From Streptococcus mitis (lineage in GTDB: Bacteria > Bacillota > Bacilli > Lactobacillales > Streptococcaceae), in assembly GCF_009496155.1 (NCBI RefSeq), contig NZ_WIJP01000013.1, forward strand, positions 1 through 64,000: a stretch of DNA of 64,000 nucleotides, in the 5' to 3' direction. Position 1 is the stretch's first letter; each line of letters begins with the position of its first letter. This document shows, one piece after another, positions 1 through 8,684 of the stretch. Below the pieces are notes generated by a model that saw nothing but the letters and a program-made list of their open reading frames with translations, was not told where the DNA came from and made no database searches. Position numbers and translations under genes: made by a program.

Positions 1-734
1 TCCACTTCGTAGAAGTAGAGACCTTTGCCCAATTTCTCTACTGGTGGAAGGGCGGGGTTTTTAGCTGAGCCGTTATCTGACCATGGAGCCTTGTCTGAGG
101 CTTTCAAGATAAGACGAGTCAACATACCGTCACCAGCGAAGAATTCATATGGAATGACTTGGTTGACGCCAGCTGTGAATGGGCCAGGGAAGTTAGCTTT
201 GTCTAGGTAAGTGGCTGGAACATCTACTGTGTCTTTAGTGTTCTCAGCCACGCCCTTTTGCACTTCAGCTGGGGTGGTTGCTGGTTGCGCTTCACTTGCT
301 TCACGGTCTTGTCCAGAAACTGCAGGCGCAGGATTTGTCGCAGGTTTAACCGTATCTTCTGTTTCTTTCTTAGATTCTGGTTTTGCTTGCACTTCTTCTT
401 TTGGCGCTACCACTTGGTCTTTATCAGCTACATTCACTTTTTCTGGAGAGCTTGTAGCATCCAAGCTTGCTTTAGGTGTTGAGTCTGCTTTCTCTGAAGG
501 AAGAGCTGTATCGACTGCTTCTTTGAGAACTTCTACTGGTAAGTCGCTCTTTTCACTCACCGAAGTAGCATCTGGTACGACTTGAGCAGGGGTTGGATTG
601 ACCACATCAGCACGTACAGAACTTGGTTGACCAACTAGGACAAAAAATCCACTGGCTACAACAACTGAGGCAACACCGACACTGAGACGGCGAATAGACC
701 AACGAGTATATCTTTGTTTTGGATTGAATTTCAT
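1..734 (-). CDS. pavB: PavB-like SSURE-repeat surface adhesin, N-terminal part (gene runs off the left edge)
   Basis: Only the first 244 codons are in the window. The protein opens with a YSIRK-type signal peptide: a basic start, then RWSIRRLSVGVASVVVASG at about residues 12-30, with cleavage likely after VRA near residue 42. A low-complexity Pro/Glu/Thr/Lys stretch follows (about 43-165). From about residue 170 begins what looks like the first SSURE unit (DVPATYLDKANFPGPFTAGV, then VIPYEFFAGDGML). SSURE repeats bind fibronectin, and the family is the pneumococcal adhesin PavB, which is sortase-anchored. The ATG at 732-734 has AAGGAG seven bases upstream. A glycosyltransferase gene lies downstream on the same strand. 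The repeat number and LPxTG anchor lie outside the window. Family assignment is from memory of the N-terminus. Confidence 0.8.
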   Translation of the reverse strand, partial: MKFNPKQRYTRWSIRRLSVGVASVVVASGFFVLVGQPSSVRADVVNPTPAQVVPDATSVSEKSDLPVEVLKEAVDTALPSEKADSTPKASLDATSSPEKVNVADKDQVVAPKEEVQAKPESKKETEDTVKPATNPAPAVSGQDREASEAQPATTPAEVQKGVAENTKDTVDVPATYLDKANFPGPFTAGVNQVIPYEFFAGDGMLTRLILKASDKAPWSDNGSAKNPALPPVEKLGKGLYFYEV

Positions 735-740
735 AGGATT

Positions 741-778
741 CTCCTTAGAGTTTTTCTTTATTTGATGACTCTAGTATA
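741..778 (-). promoter_or_regulatory. Promoter -10 and RBS of the pavB-like gene
   Basis: On the minus strand a -10-like TATACT (773-778) lies about 40 bases before the ATG, and AAGGAG (741-746) is the Shine-Dalgarno site. No clear -35 hexamer was seen, which would fit activator-dependent expression; that last point is inference. Confidence 0.45.
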
Positions 779-849
779 ATCTCCTAAAATTAAAAAGGAT
801 TAAGAAAAAGTTAAAATTTTTCTTAAATCCCTCTTATAAAATACTTATA

Positions 850-1866
850 TTAATTAAATCCATAAACAGATTTGGTAATTTGATAGACGACATTGGACAG
901 TTTGCGGGCTGGCAGGACCGAATGTTTGGTCAAACGACTCAACATGGTCTTGCGAATGGCCTGAAAGACCTCTGGATTTTCCTGCTGAATATAAGTCCAC
1001 AGCTCACGTTTTTTTGCCAGATGCTCCGTTGTTCCAGCTCGGTTGAGCAGGGCACTGGAAATCACCGTCGTGATTTCAATGTGATTCAACAGATATTCTC
1101 GCATTTTGGGATGGCTCACTTGGGACAAATCAAGCTGGTCTACCAAGAGTCGATTGACCTTGAGTTGCTGGTCAATACGCTTAATCATCACTTGCTCGTT
1201 GACAGACTGGTCCTCACGCCCAATCAGATAACGATAGAAATCGACAGGCAGATAGTACATGGTCTTGACCTGCTGAAGGGGAGTAAAGACAAAAAGATTA
1301 TCGACATAAAAGGTATGCTCAGGCAGTTGGAACTGGCTCGCTCGCAACAAATCTGTCCGATAAATCAGCGAGTGCATCATGATATACTGACCTTTTGAGA
1401 AATTTCCGACCTGATCCCAGCCAAAAATCTGCTGGACAGGCAAAACTGACTCGTAACTCATACTCTTCTTACGAGACTGGCCTTCCTTTTCATAGACAAA
1501 ATTGGTCACAAAGGCGTCCACTTCCTGCCCCTGGCTCTCAAGTTCCTGCAAGGTTTCAAGAATTTTCAAGTAGGCACGAGGATCTACCCAGTCATCACTA
1601 TCAACTACTTTAAAATAACGTCCAGAAGCCTCCGCCAAGCCACGATTGACAGCACCGCCATGGCCCTTATTTTCCTGATAAATGGCTCTAACGATGTTAG
1701 GATACTTGTCGGCTAAACGCTCAGCTATTTCCTGAGTTTGGTCCTGAGAACCGTCATTGATAATCAAAATCTCAACTTGCTCACCACCAATCACTAGCGA
1801 CTCCACACAGTAATGAAGATAGGCAGCGGCATTATAGCTAGGGATGGCGATAGACAATAACTTCAT
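850..1866 (-). CDS. Family 2 glycosyltransferase (GT-A fold)
   Basis: A 338-residue cytosolic protein. The N-terminal GT2 nucleotide-sugar domain is clear: SIAIPSYNAAAYL at about 6-18, ILIINDGSQDQT at about 33-44, and the metal-binding DSDDWVDP at about 88-95, which contains the DxD motif. The C-terminal half is specific to this subfamily and has no membrane helix. It would transfer a sugar from a nucleotide donor to an unknown acceptor. The gene lies just downstream of the pavB-like gene on the same strand. It may glycosylate a surface protein or contribute to a surface glycan, but neither acceptor nor donor can be read from sequence. Confidence 0.85.
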   Translation of the reverse strand: MKLLSIAIPSYNAAAYLHYCVESLVIGGEQVEILIINDGSQDQTQEIAERLADKYPNIVRAIYQENKGHGGAVNRGLAEASGRYFKVVDSDDWVDPRAYLKILETLQELESQGQEVDAFVTNFVYEKEGQSRKKSMSYESVLPVQQIFGWDQVGNFSKGQYIMMHSLIYRTDLLRASQFQLPEHTFYVDNLFVFTPLQQVKTMYYLPVDFYRYLIGREDQSVNEQVMIKRIDQQLKVNRLLVDQLDLSQVSHPKMREYLLNHIEITTVISSALLNRAGTTEHLAKKRELWTYIQQENPEVFQAIRKTMLSRLTKHSVLPARKLSNVVYQITKSVYGFN

Positions 1867-1898
1867 AATCTACTCCTTTAGGGGACTGATTTTTTCTT

Positions 1899-2140
1899 AT
1901 ACTCAATGAAAATCTCTTCAAACCGCGTCAACGTCTCCTTGCCGTAGGTATGGTTACTGACTTCGTCAGTTCTATCCACAACCTCAAAACAGTGTTTTGA
2001 GCTGACTTCGTCAGTTCTATCCACAACCTCAAAACAGTGTTTTGAGCTGACTTCGTCAGTCTTATCTACAACCTCAAAGCAGTGTTTTGAGCAGCCTGCG
2101 GCTAGTTTCCTAGTTTGCTCTTTGATTTTCATTGAGTATT
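1899..2140. repeat. BOX element (boxA, three boxB-like modules, boxC)
   Basis: The stretch shows the BOX pattern typical of pneumococcus. There is a boxA-type end with the CTTGCCGTAG core, three copies of a module containing ACAACCTCAAA and TGACTTCGTCAG, and a boxC end (GCTAGTTTCC...CATTGAGTAT). The module repeats every ~45 bases. It lies between the glycosyltransferase and the IS630 relic. It can be translated as an 84-residue repetitive peptide on the minus strand, but that is an artefact of the repeat. Confidence 0.92.
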
Positions 2141-2210
2141 ACTCTCTCTTGTCACTTCTTTCTATTTTACCATAAAGTCCAGCTTCTGAAGGACTTTTAT
2201 TAGAATATAG

Positions 2211-2771
2211 TCAATTGAAACAAGAACAAGACAAAAGAGCCTCAAAAAAAGTATTACAACTTGGTAATACCTTTTTGAGGTGCTTTTTGATATGAGCCCA
2301 TGTTTTCTTAATAGGATTGTACTCAGGTGAGTAGGGAGGAAGTGGTAAAAGTTTATACCCAAACTCTTCACATAAGAGCTCTAGCTTACCCATTCTATGG
2401 AATCTTGTATTATCTATAATAACTGATGGTGTACTCAATGTTGGTAAGAGAAACTTCTGAAACCAAGCTTCAAAAAAGTCGCTCGTCATCGTCTCTTCGT
2501 AAGTCATTGGAGCGATTAACTCACCATTTGTTAGCCCTGCAACCAAAGAAATCCTCTGATAGCTTCTTCTTAATTGACCTTTTAATGAGCGACCATATTC
2601 TCGATAAAAATAAGTATCGAATCCTGTTTCATCAATATGAACAGGTGCTAAGTGCTTCTCTAAAACAATAAGGTAAACTTTTGAATGCTTTGAAACGTTG
2701 ATATAATCGTATTGATTAACGTTTACTAAATTGTGATGCTTTACGAGCTTTCTTAAGACCTGGTTGGGGCA
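2211..2771 (-). pseudogene. IS630-family (IS630-Spn1-like) transposase fragment
   Basis: One open frame on the minus strand reads through most of an IS630 transposase DDE domain. The first Asp is in HIDETGFD, the second in IIDNTRFH, and the end motif is YSPEYNPIKKTW. In active members the last motif is NPIEKTW, so the catalytic Glu appears to be replaced by Lys. The N-terminal helix-turn-helix part is absent and no proper start codon is present. It is therefore a dead fragment. The C-terminal end runs into unrelated sequence around 2220-2260. Confidence 0.8.
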
Positions 2772-2950
2772 CCACTTATTTCATCTAATTTCAAAGTGGT
2801 TTAAAACCAATATTTTCATAAGTTTTTAAAAAATAAAATTTCAACTAATTTCAATCACTTTCATTAAAATAAGGTAAAATCGAACCAGAATATCAAAAGT
2901 TTCCCTTATATAAAATTTTTCCATATATACTAATTTGTTTCCATTCATTA

Positions 2951-2974
2951 GAAAAGAGAACCACTGCTCTCTTT
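2951..2974 (-). terminator. Weak intrinsic terminator after the SEC10/PgrA-like gene
   Basis: Just after the stop codon at 2979 the minus strand has AAAGAGA, an eight-base loop, TCTCTTT, then T residues. The stem is only seven pairs and A/U-rich, so strength is doubtful. The remaining ~180 bases to 2771 are very A/T-rich and hold nothing else I recognise. Confidence 0.4.
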
Positions 2975-2978
2975 CTTT

Positions 2979-5603
2979 TTATCTATTATATTTTCGTTTC
3001 CCTGCTAAAGCGAGAAGGCCAAGACTTGCCCCAAGTAATGATAGGAGATTCGATTCTTTCATTCCAGTGTTTGGAAGTTGTTTCTTAGATTCTGCTTTTG
3101 CATTTGTAGCCTGTGCAGGAGCTTGATATGTTTTATCGTCTTTAGTTCCTACCGTTACTTTCTCTGCTTTGTAATCCACAACATTCCCTTTATCATCTAC
3201 AACTGGTACTGGTTTATACCCCAAGGATTCAAGCTCTTTACGTTTTGCTTCAAGGTCAGCTAAACGTTTAGCTTCTACTTGTGCGCTATACAAGGCAAAG
3301 AGTTTGTCATAAGCCTCTTGGTCGAGTTTCTGTTCTTTCAACAACTCGTCAAGGACAGTTTGTGCTTCTTTCAAGGCAGTTACTTTCTCTTTAAGAATAG
3401 TTTCTTTTTGAGCAAGAATTTCCTTAGCTTTAGCAAGGTTAGGCTCTGCGTTAAGCAAGGATTCAAGGTCAACTTTAGCTTTTTCAAGTGTCTTAGTAGC
3501 TTGTGCTACTTTTTCTTTAGCAAGTTCAAGATTATTTTCAGCAGTCTGCACCAGTGCTTTGAGTTCAGCCAATTTATCTTGTTCAGTTGCTAGGTTGTTT
3601 TTAGCGTTAGTAAGGGCAGTCTGCTTATTAACAAGTTCTTGTTTCGCTTTATCAAGGTTTTGTTGCTTGATTTTAACGTCAGCAGTCAAAGCCTCTAGTG
3701 CTTTCTCAGCATTTTCTAAGCGCTTGTTAGCATTAGCAAGGGTGTCTTGTGCCTTTTCAAGATTGCTTTGAGCAGTCGGTGTTTTCAAAGGTGTTTCTTC
3801 AAGAGCATCCAATCTTTTTTGAATGGTTTCCTGCTCGCCTTTAGCCCTGATATTTGCAATCGAAGCACTTGTTTTTTCACGCTGTGCCTGAGAGTTTTCA
3901 GTCTGAGCAGTCAATAGAGCAGTTTTAGCAGTATTATATGCTTTTACAATACTTTCTGATGTATTATTGTTAGGTACTTCAGTCTTGTCTAGCTTGTTGC
4001 CAGATACGTCTTTATCTGATACACCCAAGAAATGAGCGCTAGTTCGTCCAGTACTACTAGATAGTCCTAATGCAAAATACTCTTTGTTTGCCCATTGGTG
4101 AGTCAATCCCGCAATACTTTCAGCATGTGCCCACTCCCAGCCATTAAATAGAAAGTCATTAAGACTTTGATAAATCCATCTTTTGGCATCATCCATTGTA
4201 TGAATTTTATCACCATTATTGCTACTGTTCAAGTTCTCAATGTATTGGTGTGTATTATCTTCATAAGTAGGCAATCCATACTTACGAGCTACATTATTTA
4301 CCGCTTTGCTATCGTGACCTTTACCGAATCCCCAATCATCAGCTACGTAACCGTCAGTCACTTCGTCAACAACCTGAAGCATGCCTTTTGTTACAACTGT
4401 CTTAGGAGTCCCAAAACGCTCACGAATTTGGTTAAGTAGATCACTCGCAAATAGAGAAAGTTCTGTCATTTGCTCTGTTGTCAAGTTGTTAACATCAACA
4501 CTGATAGCTTTATCATTTACATTAGACTTGAATGAATTCAAGTTAATATTTGGTTTTTGTTCTGCGGTTAGAGCTTTGACTGCCTTCTCATTGTGTGCTT
4601 CCCATTGTGCTTCCTGCTTAACAGGATGATAAGGATTATTTACATAGGATTTCAAAGCGTTAACATATTCATCGGTAACTTGGAAAGTGTTAATTGATTT
4701 ATAGCGACCTTCAGCCAAGGTAAATGTATCCTGTGCTTTTTCAAGAGCAGTTTGTGTCTGACTTGCTTTATTTGTTGCGTTTGTCAAAGCAGTTTGAGTG
4801 CTTGCTACGGTGTTAGTAGCTTGTATCAACTCTTTCTGAGCGCTTGAAATATCCTCAGCAAGTTTCTTATCATCAGCCTTGGCTTGTGTCAAAGAATTTT
4901 CAGCGTTTGATACACTAGTTTGTGCTTGTGCTTGCGCTTTTTCAGCGTTATCCTTTTCAGCAATAACTTTCGCTTGTCCTGTACCGTCAAGGATAGCTTG
5001 TGCATTATCTACGTTAGTCTGTGCGTCCTTGACTTCAGTTTCAGCACTTGCTACTTTGTCCTCAGACTTCTTAACTACGTTTTCTTGGTCTGCGACAACT
5101 TCTTTTGCTTTAGCAAGGTCATTTTTAGCATTTTTCTCTTGCTTTTCTGCATCAGATTTACCATTTTCAGCACTAGCAACCTCTTGCTTTTGCTTTTCAA
5201 TGTTTTCTTGTGTAGCTTTATCCTTGATTTCTTGTGCCTTATTTACTTCTGACTGAGCATTATTCTTTTCAGTCTGTGCTTGGTCTTTTTCAGTCTGTGC
5301 TTGGTCTTTCTTAGCTTGTGCTTGTTCTACTTTTTTGGTAGATTTATCAAGCTTATTCTTAGCTTCGTCAACCTGCCCTTTTGTGACTTCCTTAGTAGGA
5401 ACTTTTACTTCAGTTTTCTTAGGAGCTTCTTTCTCTACCAAAGCTGGTTCGATTTGAGAAGTTGTAGGTAATGGAAGCTCCACTGTATCTGCTTGAGCAG
5501 TTCCGATTGTTCCGACAAGACCAGTGGTTGCGATGGCAGAAATAACCGCACCCGTATACAATTTTTTAGCAGTACCATGACTATTTTCCATAGTTTTTGA
5601 CAT
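2979..5603 (-). CDS. LPxTG-anchored surface protein with SEC10/PgrA-type domain and long coiled coils
   Basis: 874 residues. An N-terminal signal peptide (about residues 14-38, ending GTAQAD) leads into a helical Lys/Gln/Ala-rich coiled coil (about 50-300; several repeats of KDQAQTEKDQAQ). A globular domain (about 305-545; YVADDWGFGKGHDSKAVN and WAHAESIAGLTHQW) resembles the SEC10/PgrA surface-exclusion domain. A second coiled coil (about 560-800) is followed by LPNTG at 843-847, a hydrophobic span and KRKYNR. This is standard sortase architecture. The SEC10/PgrA family is named for enterococcal aggregation-substance-mediated surface exclusion. In streptococci it is a surface protein of uncertain role. 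I do not recall this gene at this position in reference pneumococcal strains, so it is probably accessory. An XRE regulator is divergently encoded and IS630 relics lie on both sides, consistent with acquisition. Confidence 0.85.
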   Translation of the reverse strand: MSKTMENSHGTAKKLYTGAVISAIATTGLVGTIGTAQADTVELPLPTTSQIEPALVEKEAPKKTEVKVPTKEVTKGQVDEAKNKLDKSTKKVEQAQAKKDQAQTEKDQAQTEKNNAQSEVNKAQEIKDKATQENIEKQKQEVASAENGKSDAEKQEKNAKNDLAKAKEVVADQENVVKKSEDKVASAETEVKDAQTNVDNAQAILDGTGQAKVIAEKDNAEKAQAQAQTSVSNAENSLTQAKADDKKLAEDISSAQKELIQATNTVASTQTALTNATNKASQTQTALEKAQDTFTLAEGRYKSINTFQVTDEYVNALKSYVNNPYHPVKQEAQWEAHNEKAVKALTAEQKPNINLNSFKSNVNDKAISVDVNNLTTEQMTELSLFASDLLNQIRERFGTPKTVVTKGMLQVVDEVTDGYVADDWGFGKGHDSKAVNNVARKYGLPTYEDNTHQYIENLNSSNNGDKIHTMDDAKRWIYQSLNDFLFNGWEWAHAESIAGLTHQWANKEYFALGLSSSTGRTSAHFLGVSDKDVSGNKLDKTEVPNNNTSESIVKAYNTAKTALLTAQTENSQAQREKTSASIANIRAKGEQETIQKRLDALEETPLKTPTAQSNLEKAQDTLANANKRLENAEKALEALTADVKIKQQNLDKAKQELVNKQTALTNAKNNLATEQDKLAELKALVQTAENNLELAKEKVAQATKTLEKAKVDLESLLNAEPNLAKAKEILAQKETILKEKVTALKEAQTVLDELLKEQKLDQEAYDKLFALYSAQVEAKRLADLEAKRKELESLGYKPVPVVDDKGNVVDYKAEKVTVGTKDDKTYQAPAQATNAKAESKKQLPNTGMKESNLLSLLGASLGLLALAGKRKYNR

Positions 5604-5721
5604 CTATAAACTCCTTTGTATAATGCCCTATGCATTTTATTCAATATAGTACTATTCTACCATACTTTTCTCGTTTTTGGATAGTTTATTATACTTATTT
5701 TTCAAGAAAATAGATAGTAAA

Positions 5722-6072
5722 ATGGTACATAGTATGGAATATAATAAATTACAAAAGCATATCGCATTTCGAATACGTGAATGCAGAAAAGACCAAGGTT
5801 TAAGTCAGGAAAAATTATCTGAAATAGCTGGTCTAGGTGTTAAAGCGATTCAAAATATAGAAAACATGAAGTATGATTTTAAGATAAAAACTCTTGAATC
5901 CGTAATCAAAGCCCTAAATCTAACGGTCGAGGAGTTCTTCAATCTACAATCATTTGAATCAGATCGAGAAGATTCTTCTGAAGTACTTTTTGAAAACTTA
6001 ATAAAATTACCCAAAGATAAGCAAGGAAAAATTATATCTTCATTTAATGAGATTGTAAAGAATATCAAATAA
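5722..6072 (+). CDS. XRE-family helix-turn-helix regulator
   Basis: About 116 residues. An XRE helix-turn-helix (IRECRKDQGLSQEKLSEIAGL, then IQNIENMKYDFKIKTLESV) covers about residues 12-65. The C-terminal acidic/helical tail (~50 residues) may mediate dimerisation. The start is uncertain: ATG at 5722 or 5734 gives a conventional N-terminus, whereas 5677 adds a hydrophobic stretch unlike this family. No strong Shine-Dalgarno site precedes any of them. The gene diverges from the SEC10/PgrA-like gene across a ~120-base spacer that must hold both promoters, so it may regulate that surface protein (inference). Confidence 0.75.
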   Translation: MVHSMEYNKLQKHIAFRIRECRKDQGLSQEKLSEIAGLGVKAIQNIENMKYDFKIKTLESVIKALNLTVEEFFNLQSFESDREDSSEVLFENLIKLPKDKQGKIISSFNEIVKNIK

Positions 6073-6104
6073 ACCCAGCCAAAATAAATTTTGGTTGGGT
6101 TTTA
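6072..6104 (+). terminator. Intrinsic terminator of the XRE gene
   Basis: AACCCAGCCAAAAT, a two-base loop and the near-perfect complement ATTTTGGTTGGGTT are followed by TTT, immediately after the stop codon. Confidence 0.8.
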
Positions 6105-6530
6105 TAGTAGATTGAAATAAGATTTGAACAAATCAATTAGAAAAGTTAAATTAATTTCTAAAAATGTTTTAGCAGCTGTGGTGTACTATTTTGGTTTCAA
6201 TCCACTAGCGAATGGTAGTTGGGTGACATCCGAATTCAGTAGCTATCTCAGTCAAATAAGCGTCTGGATTGTCAGTAAGATAGTTTTTAAGTCTATCTCT
6301 ATCAACCTTTCTTGGTTTTGTTCCTTTTACTTGATGGTTTAGCTCTCCTGTTTTCTCTTTTAGCTTTAACCAGCCATAAATGGTATTACGTGAGATTTGG
6401 AAAACGTGTGATGCTTCTGTTATACTACCTGTTCGCTCACAATAAAAGAGAGAACTTTTCTACGAAAATCTATTGAATATGCCATAAGAAGGTTATACCA
6501 CATCATGTACTATTTTTGGTTCATTTTACT
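6105..6530. mobile_element. Internally deleted, frameshifted IS630-Spn1-like relic
   Basis: The left end (TAGTAGATTGAAATAAGATT) matches the terminal repeat shared by RUP elements and IS630-Spn1. On the minus strand an orfA start (MAYSIDFRRKVLS at 6485 downward) is broken by a frameshift. It resumes as ERTGSITEASHVFQISRNT and WLKLKEKTGELNHQVKGTK down to about 6205, where it is joined abruptly to the other end. The catalytic part is missing, so the element is inactive. Confidence 0.75.
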
Positions 6531-6568
6531 ATATAAGGGTTTCTACCTCTATTTGCTATCTTGAACAT

Positions 6569-6591
6569 CAAAAAAAGAGGGGATTCCCCTC
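6569..6591 (-). terminator. Intrinsic terminator of the trkH-cabP transcript
   Basis: Directly after the cabP stop codon the minus strand reads GAGGGG, AAT, CCCCTC, then seven T residues. Confidence 0.88.
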
Positions 6592-6592
6592 C

Positions 6593-7258
6593 TTAGGAAT
6601 TTAATTCTGCTAAGTTATCTAGATACTGGTTGTTAATGACTGCCAAGATATAGGAATCTGCTTTCAAGAGGTCATTAGGACCAAACTGGACATCCAGCGG
6701 TGAATTTTCTTGTTCACGAAATCCTAGGACATTGAGGTTGTATTTACCACGTAGATCCAGCTGGCTTAGGCTTTGACCTGCCCAAACACTCGGAATTTTC
6801 ATCTCCACGATAGACACATTTTTATCCAGTTGAAAGACATCGACATTGTTATGAAAGAGAATGGTCTGCGCTAGGGACTGCCCCATTTCATACTCAGGTG
6901 AGATCACCGAGTCAGCACCGATTTTTTCTAGCACCTTCTTAGCTGTCTGGCTTTTAACCTTGGCAATAACCCTTGGTACTCCCAAACTCTTACAATGCAT
7001 AACTGCAAGCACACTCGATTCCAGATTTTCCCCTGTTGCGACTACAACCGTATCACAGGTATCAATTCCTGCCGTTCTGAGGAGTTCCTCATCTGTAATA
7101 TCGCCAACTACACCACGCGCCAAAACTGGCTCAAATTGATTGATGTGCTCAGCGTGGTCATCGATGGCAATGATATTCATATCTTGCTTGGCTAGGGCCG
7201 TTAGGACACTACTCCCGAAAATCCCCAAACCTAAAATTCCAATCGTACGATCTGACAT
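6593..7258 (-). CDS. cabP: KtrA/TrkA-type potassium-uptake regulatory subunit (c-di-AMP-binding CabP)
   Basis: 221 residues from the ATG at 7258, which has AAGGA a few bases upstream; two earlier in-frame starts lack this. The N-terminal RCK_N domain has a Rossmann GILGLGIFGSSV and an acidic IAIDDHAEHI that ends the second strand. The C-terminal RCK_C domain (from about 135) is the expected site of c-di-AMP binding. In pneumococcus this gene product (CabP) binds c-di-AMP and pairs with the adjacent TrkH-type channel to control K+ uptake; that is published knowledge of the family, not visible here. It follows trkH by 13 bases and ends at a strong terminator, so the two form an operon. Confidence 0.87.
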   Translation of the reverse strand: MSDRTIGILGLGIFGSSVLTALAKQDMNIIAIDDHAEHINQFEPVLARGVVGDITDEELLRTAGIDTCDTVVVATGENLESSVLAVMHCKSLGVPRVIAKVKSQTAKKVLEKIGADSVISPEYEMGQSLAQTILFHNNVDVFQLDKNVSIVEMKIPSVWAGQSLSQLDLRGKYNLNVLGFREQENSPLDVQFGPNDLLKADSYILAVINNQYLDNLAELNS

Positions 7259-7271
7259 CATTCTTCCTTTC

Positions 7272-8651
7272 TTATCCAATACTAATATCTGCTTTCATAT
7301 ACTGAATCAAATCTTTCTTATCAGGCTGGTAATCTGCTAGACTAACCAGCAAGGTCAAGGGACCGATACGGCCAATAAACATGAGCACCATGACAATGCT
7401 GAGAGCTAACTTGCCCAGTTCTGGCGTCAGATTTGCCGTTACCCCAACTGTCGCAAGAGCTGAAATGGTCTCAAACATGAGGTAGATAAATCGCGGTGTT
7501 CCTTCTGCCGTAATTCCCAGCAACATCAAGCCCAACAAGAAGGTCATCAAAAAGATAATAAAGACACTAAAGGATTTTTGGACTGTGCGAGCCTCAATGG
7601 TTCTCTGCGCAACATTGGCATGAGGTAAGCCCAGCAATTCACTACGTGCAAAGACCAGTAAGACGAAGAAAGTCGTAATCTTGAGCCCCCCAGCCGTTCC
7701 TCCAGGCGCCCCACCCAAAAACATCTGTAGGATATAGATAAACAGGGTCACAGGCCGAGCTTGAGTGTAGTCAATAGAAGCAAAACCAGCCGTTCTCATG
7801 CTGACGGTTTGGAAAAAGCTAACCAGCACTTTCTCTGGGATACTGAGGTTACCAATGGTTCCTGGATTGTGCCACTCCGTAAAGAGTGTGGATACTGTCC
7901 CAAACAGCAAGATCCCTGCAGTCAAGAAGAGAACCAGCTTGGTGTGGAAACGCAGACGGCGTTTTTTCTTCTTGTCAAACTGGGTTGCCAAGTCAAACCA
8001 GACCATAAAGCCGAGACCACCCGTGATAATCAAGCCAGCAATGACCAGATTGATCAAGGGATCCGTCTGAAAAGCAACTAAACTGCTACTGCCGAAATTA
8101 TCAAAACCAGCATTACAAAAGGCTGAAATAGCTAAAAAGATAGAGGTAAAAATGCCTCGTCCCCAGCCAAACTCAGGAATAAAACGGAAACTTAGTAGAA
8201 AGGCACCCAAACCCTCCACCAGAAAAGTCGTCAAAAAGATGGAACGCATAAAAGACTTCAAAGACTTACTTTCCCCATAACTAAAACTCTCCTGAATGGT
8301 TTCACGACTACGCAGACTAAGCTTTTGCTTGCCTTGGATATAAAAAATCCCGATAAAGGTCATGAGCCCCAGACCACCAATCTGGATCAAGAGCATACAA
8401 ATCAACTGTCCCCAGACATTATAGGTAGTAGCTACCGGTTGCGTAAAAAGGCCAGTCACACAGACCATGGACACCGTCGTAAAAAGATGGTCAAAATAAG
8501 TAGCCTGCGAACCACTCACCTGAACAAAAGGCAAACTCAAAAGAAGAGAGCCTATAAAAATAACTCCAGCGAAACTTAAAAAGATGCGACGAGCTGGCGA
8601 AAGTCCGCCCAAGGCTCTTTCAATTTTTTTCACAAATAATTTGAATAACAT
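7272..8651 (-). CDS. trkH: TrkH/KtrB-family potassium transporter, membrane subunit
   Basis: 459 residues with the repeated helix-pore-helix layout of the TrkH/KtrB/HKT superfamily. Filter-like glycine segments are visible, including VCVTGLFTQP near 65, SAFCNAGFDNFG near 183, RTAGFASID near 290 and SALATVGVTANL near 405. The first 15 residues are basic and cytosolic. It forms the K+ pore, gated by the cytosolic RCK protein encoded 13 bases downstream. It probably begins the operon; the ATG at 8651 has only a modest Shine-Dalgarno (GGATG). Confidence 0.9.
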   Translation of the reverse strand: MLFKLFVKKIERALGGLSPARRIFLSFAGVIFIGSLLLSLPFVQVSGSQATYFDHLFTTVSMVCVTGLFTQPVATTYNVWGQLICMLLIQIGGLGLMTFIGIFYIQGKQKLSLRSRETIQESFSYGESKSLKSFMRSIFLTTFLVEGLGAFLLSFRFIPEFGWGRGIFTSIFLAISAFCNAGFDNFGSSSLVAFQTDPLINLVIAGLIITGGLGFMVWFDLATQFDKKKKRRLRFHTKLVLFLTAGILLFGTVSTLFTEWHNPGTIGNLSIPEKVLVSFFQTVSMRTAGFASIDYTQARPVTLFIYILQMFLGGAPGGTAGGLKITTFFVLLVFARSELLGLPHANVAQRTIEARTVQKSFSVFIIFLMTFLLGLMLLGITAEGTPRFIYLMFETISALATVGVTANLTPELGKLALSIVMVLMFIGRIGPLTLLVSLADYQPDKKDLIQYMKADISIG

Positions 8652-8684
8652 ACATCCATTGTACCATAAAAAGAAGAAGAGTAG

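Noticed and set aside
1878..2132. 84-residue repetitive open frame on the minus strand
   Set aside because: It is the translation of a BOX element; the same frame appears in the other BOX copies and has no RBS.
2162..2371. 69-residue minus-strand ORF at the IS630 relic
   Set aside because: Out of frame with the recognisable transposase; a shadow.
6124..6342. 72-residue plus-strand ORF
   Set aside because: It overlaps the antisense of a decayed IS630 orfA; no RBS.
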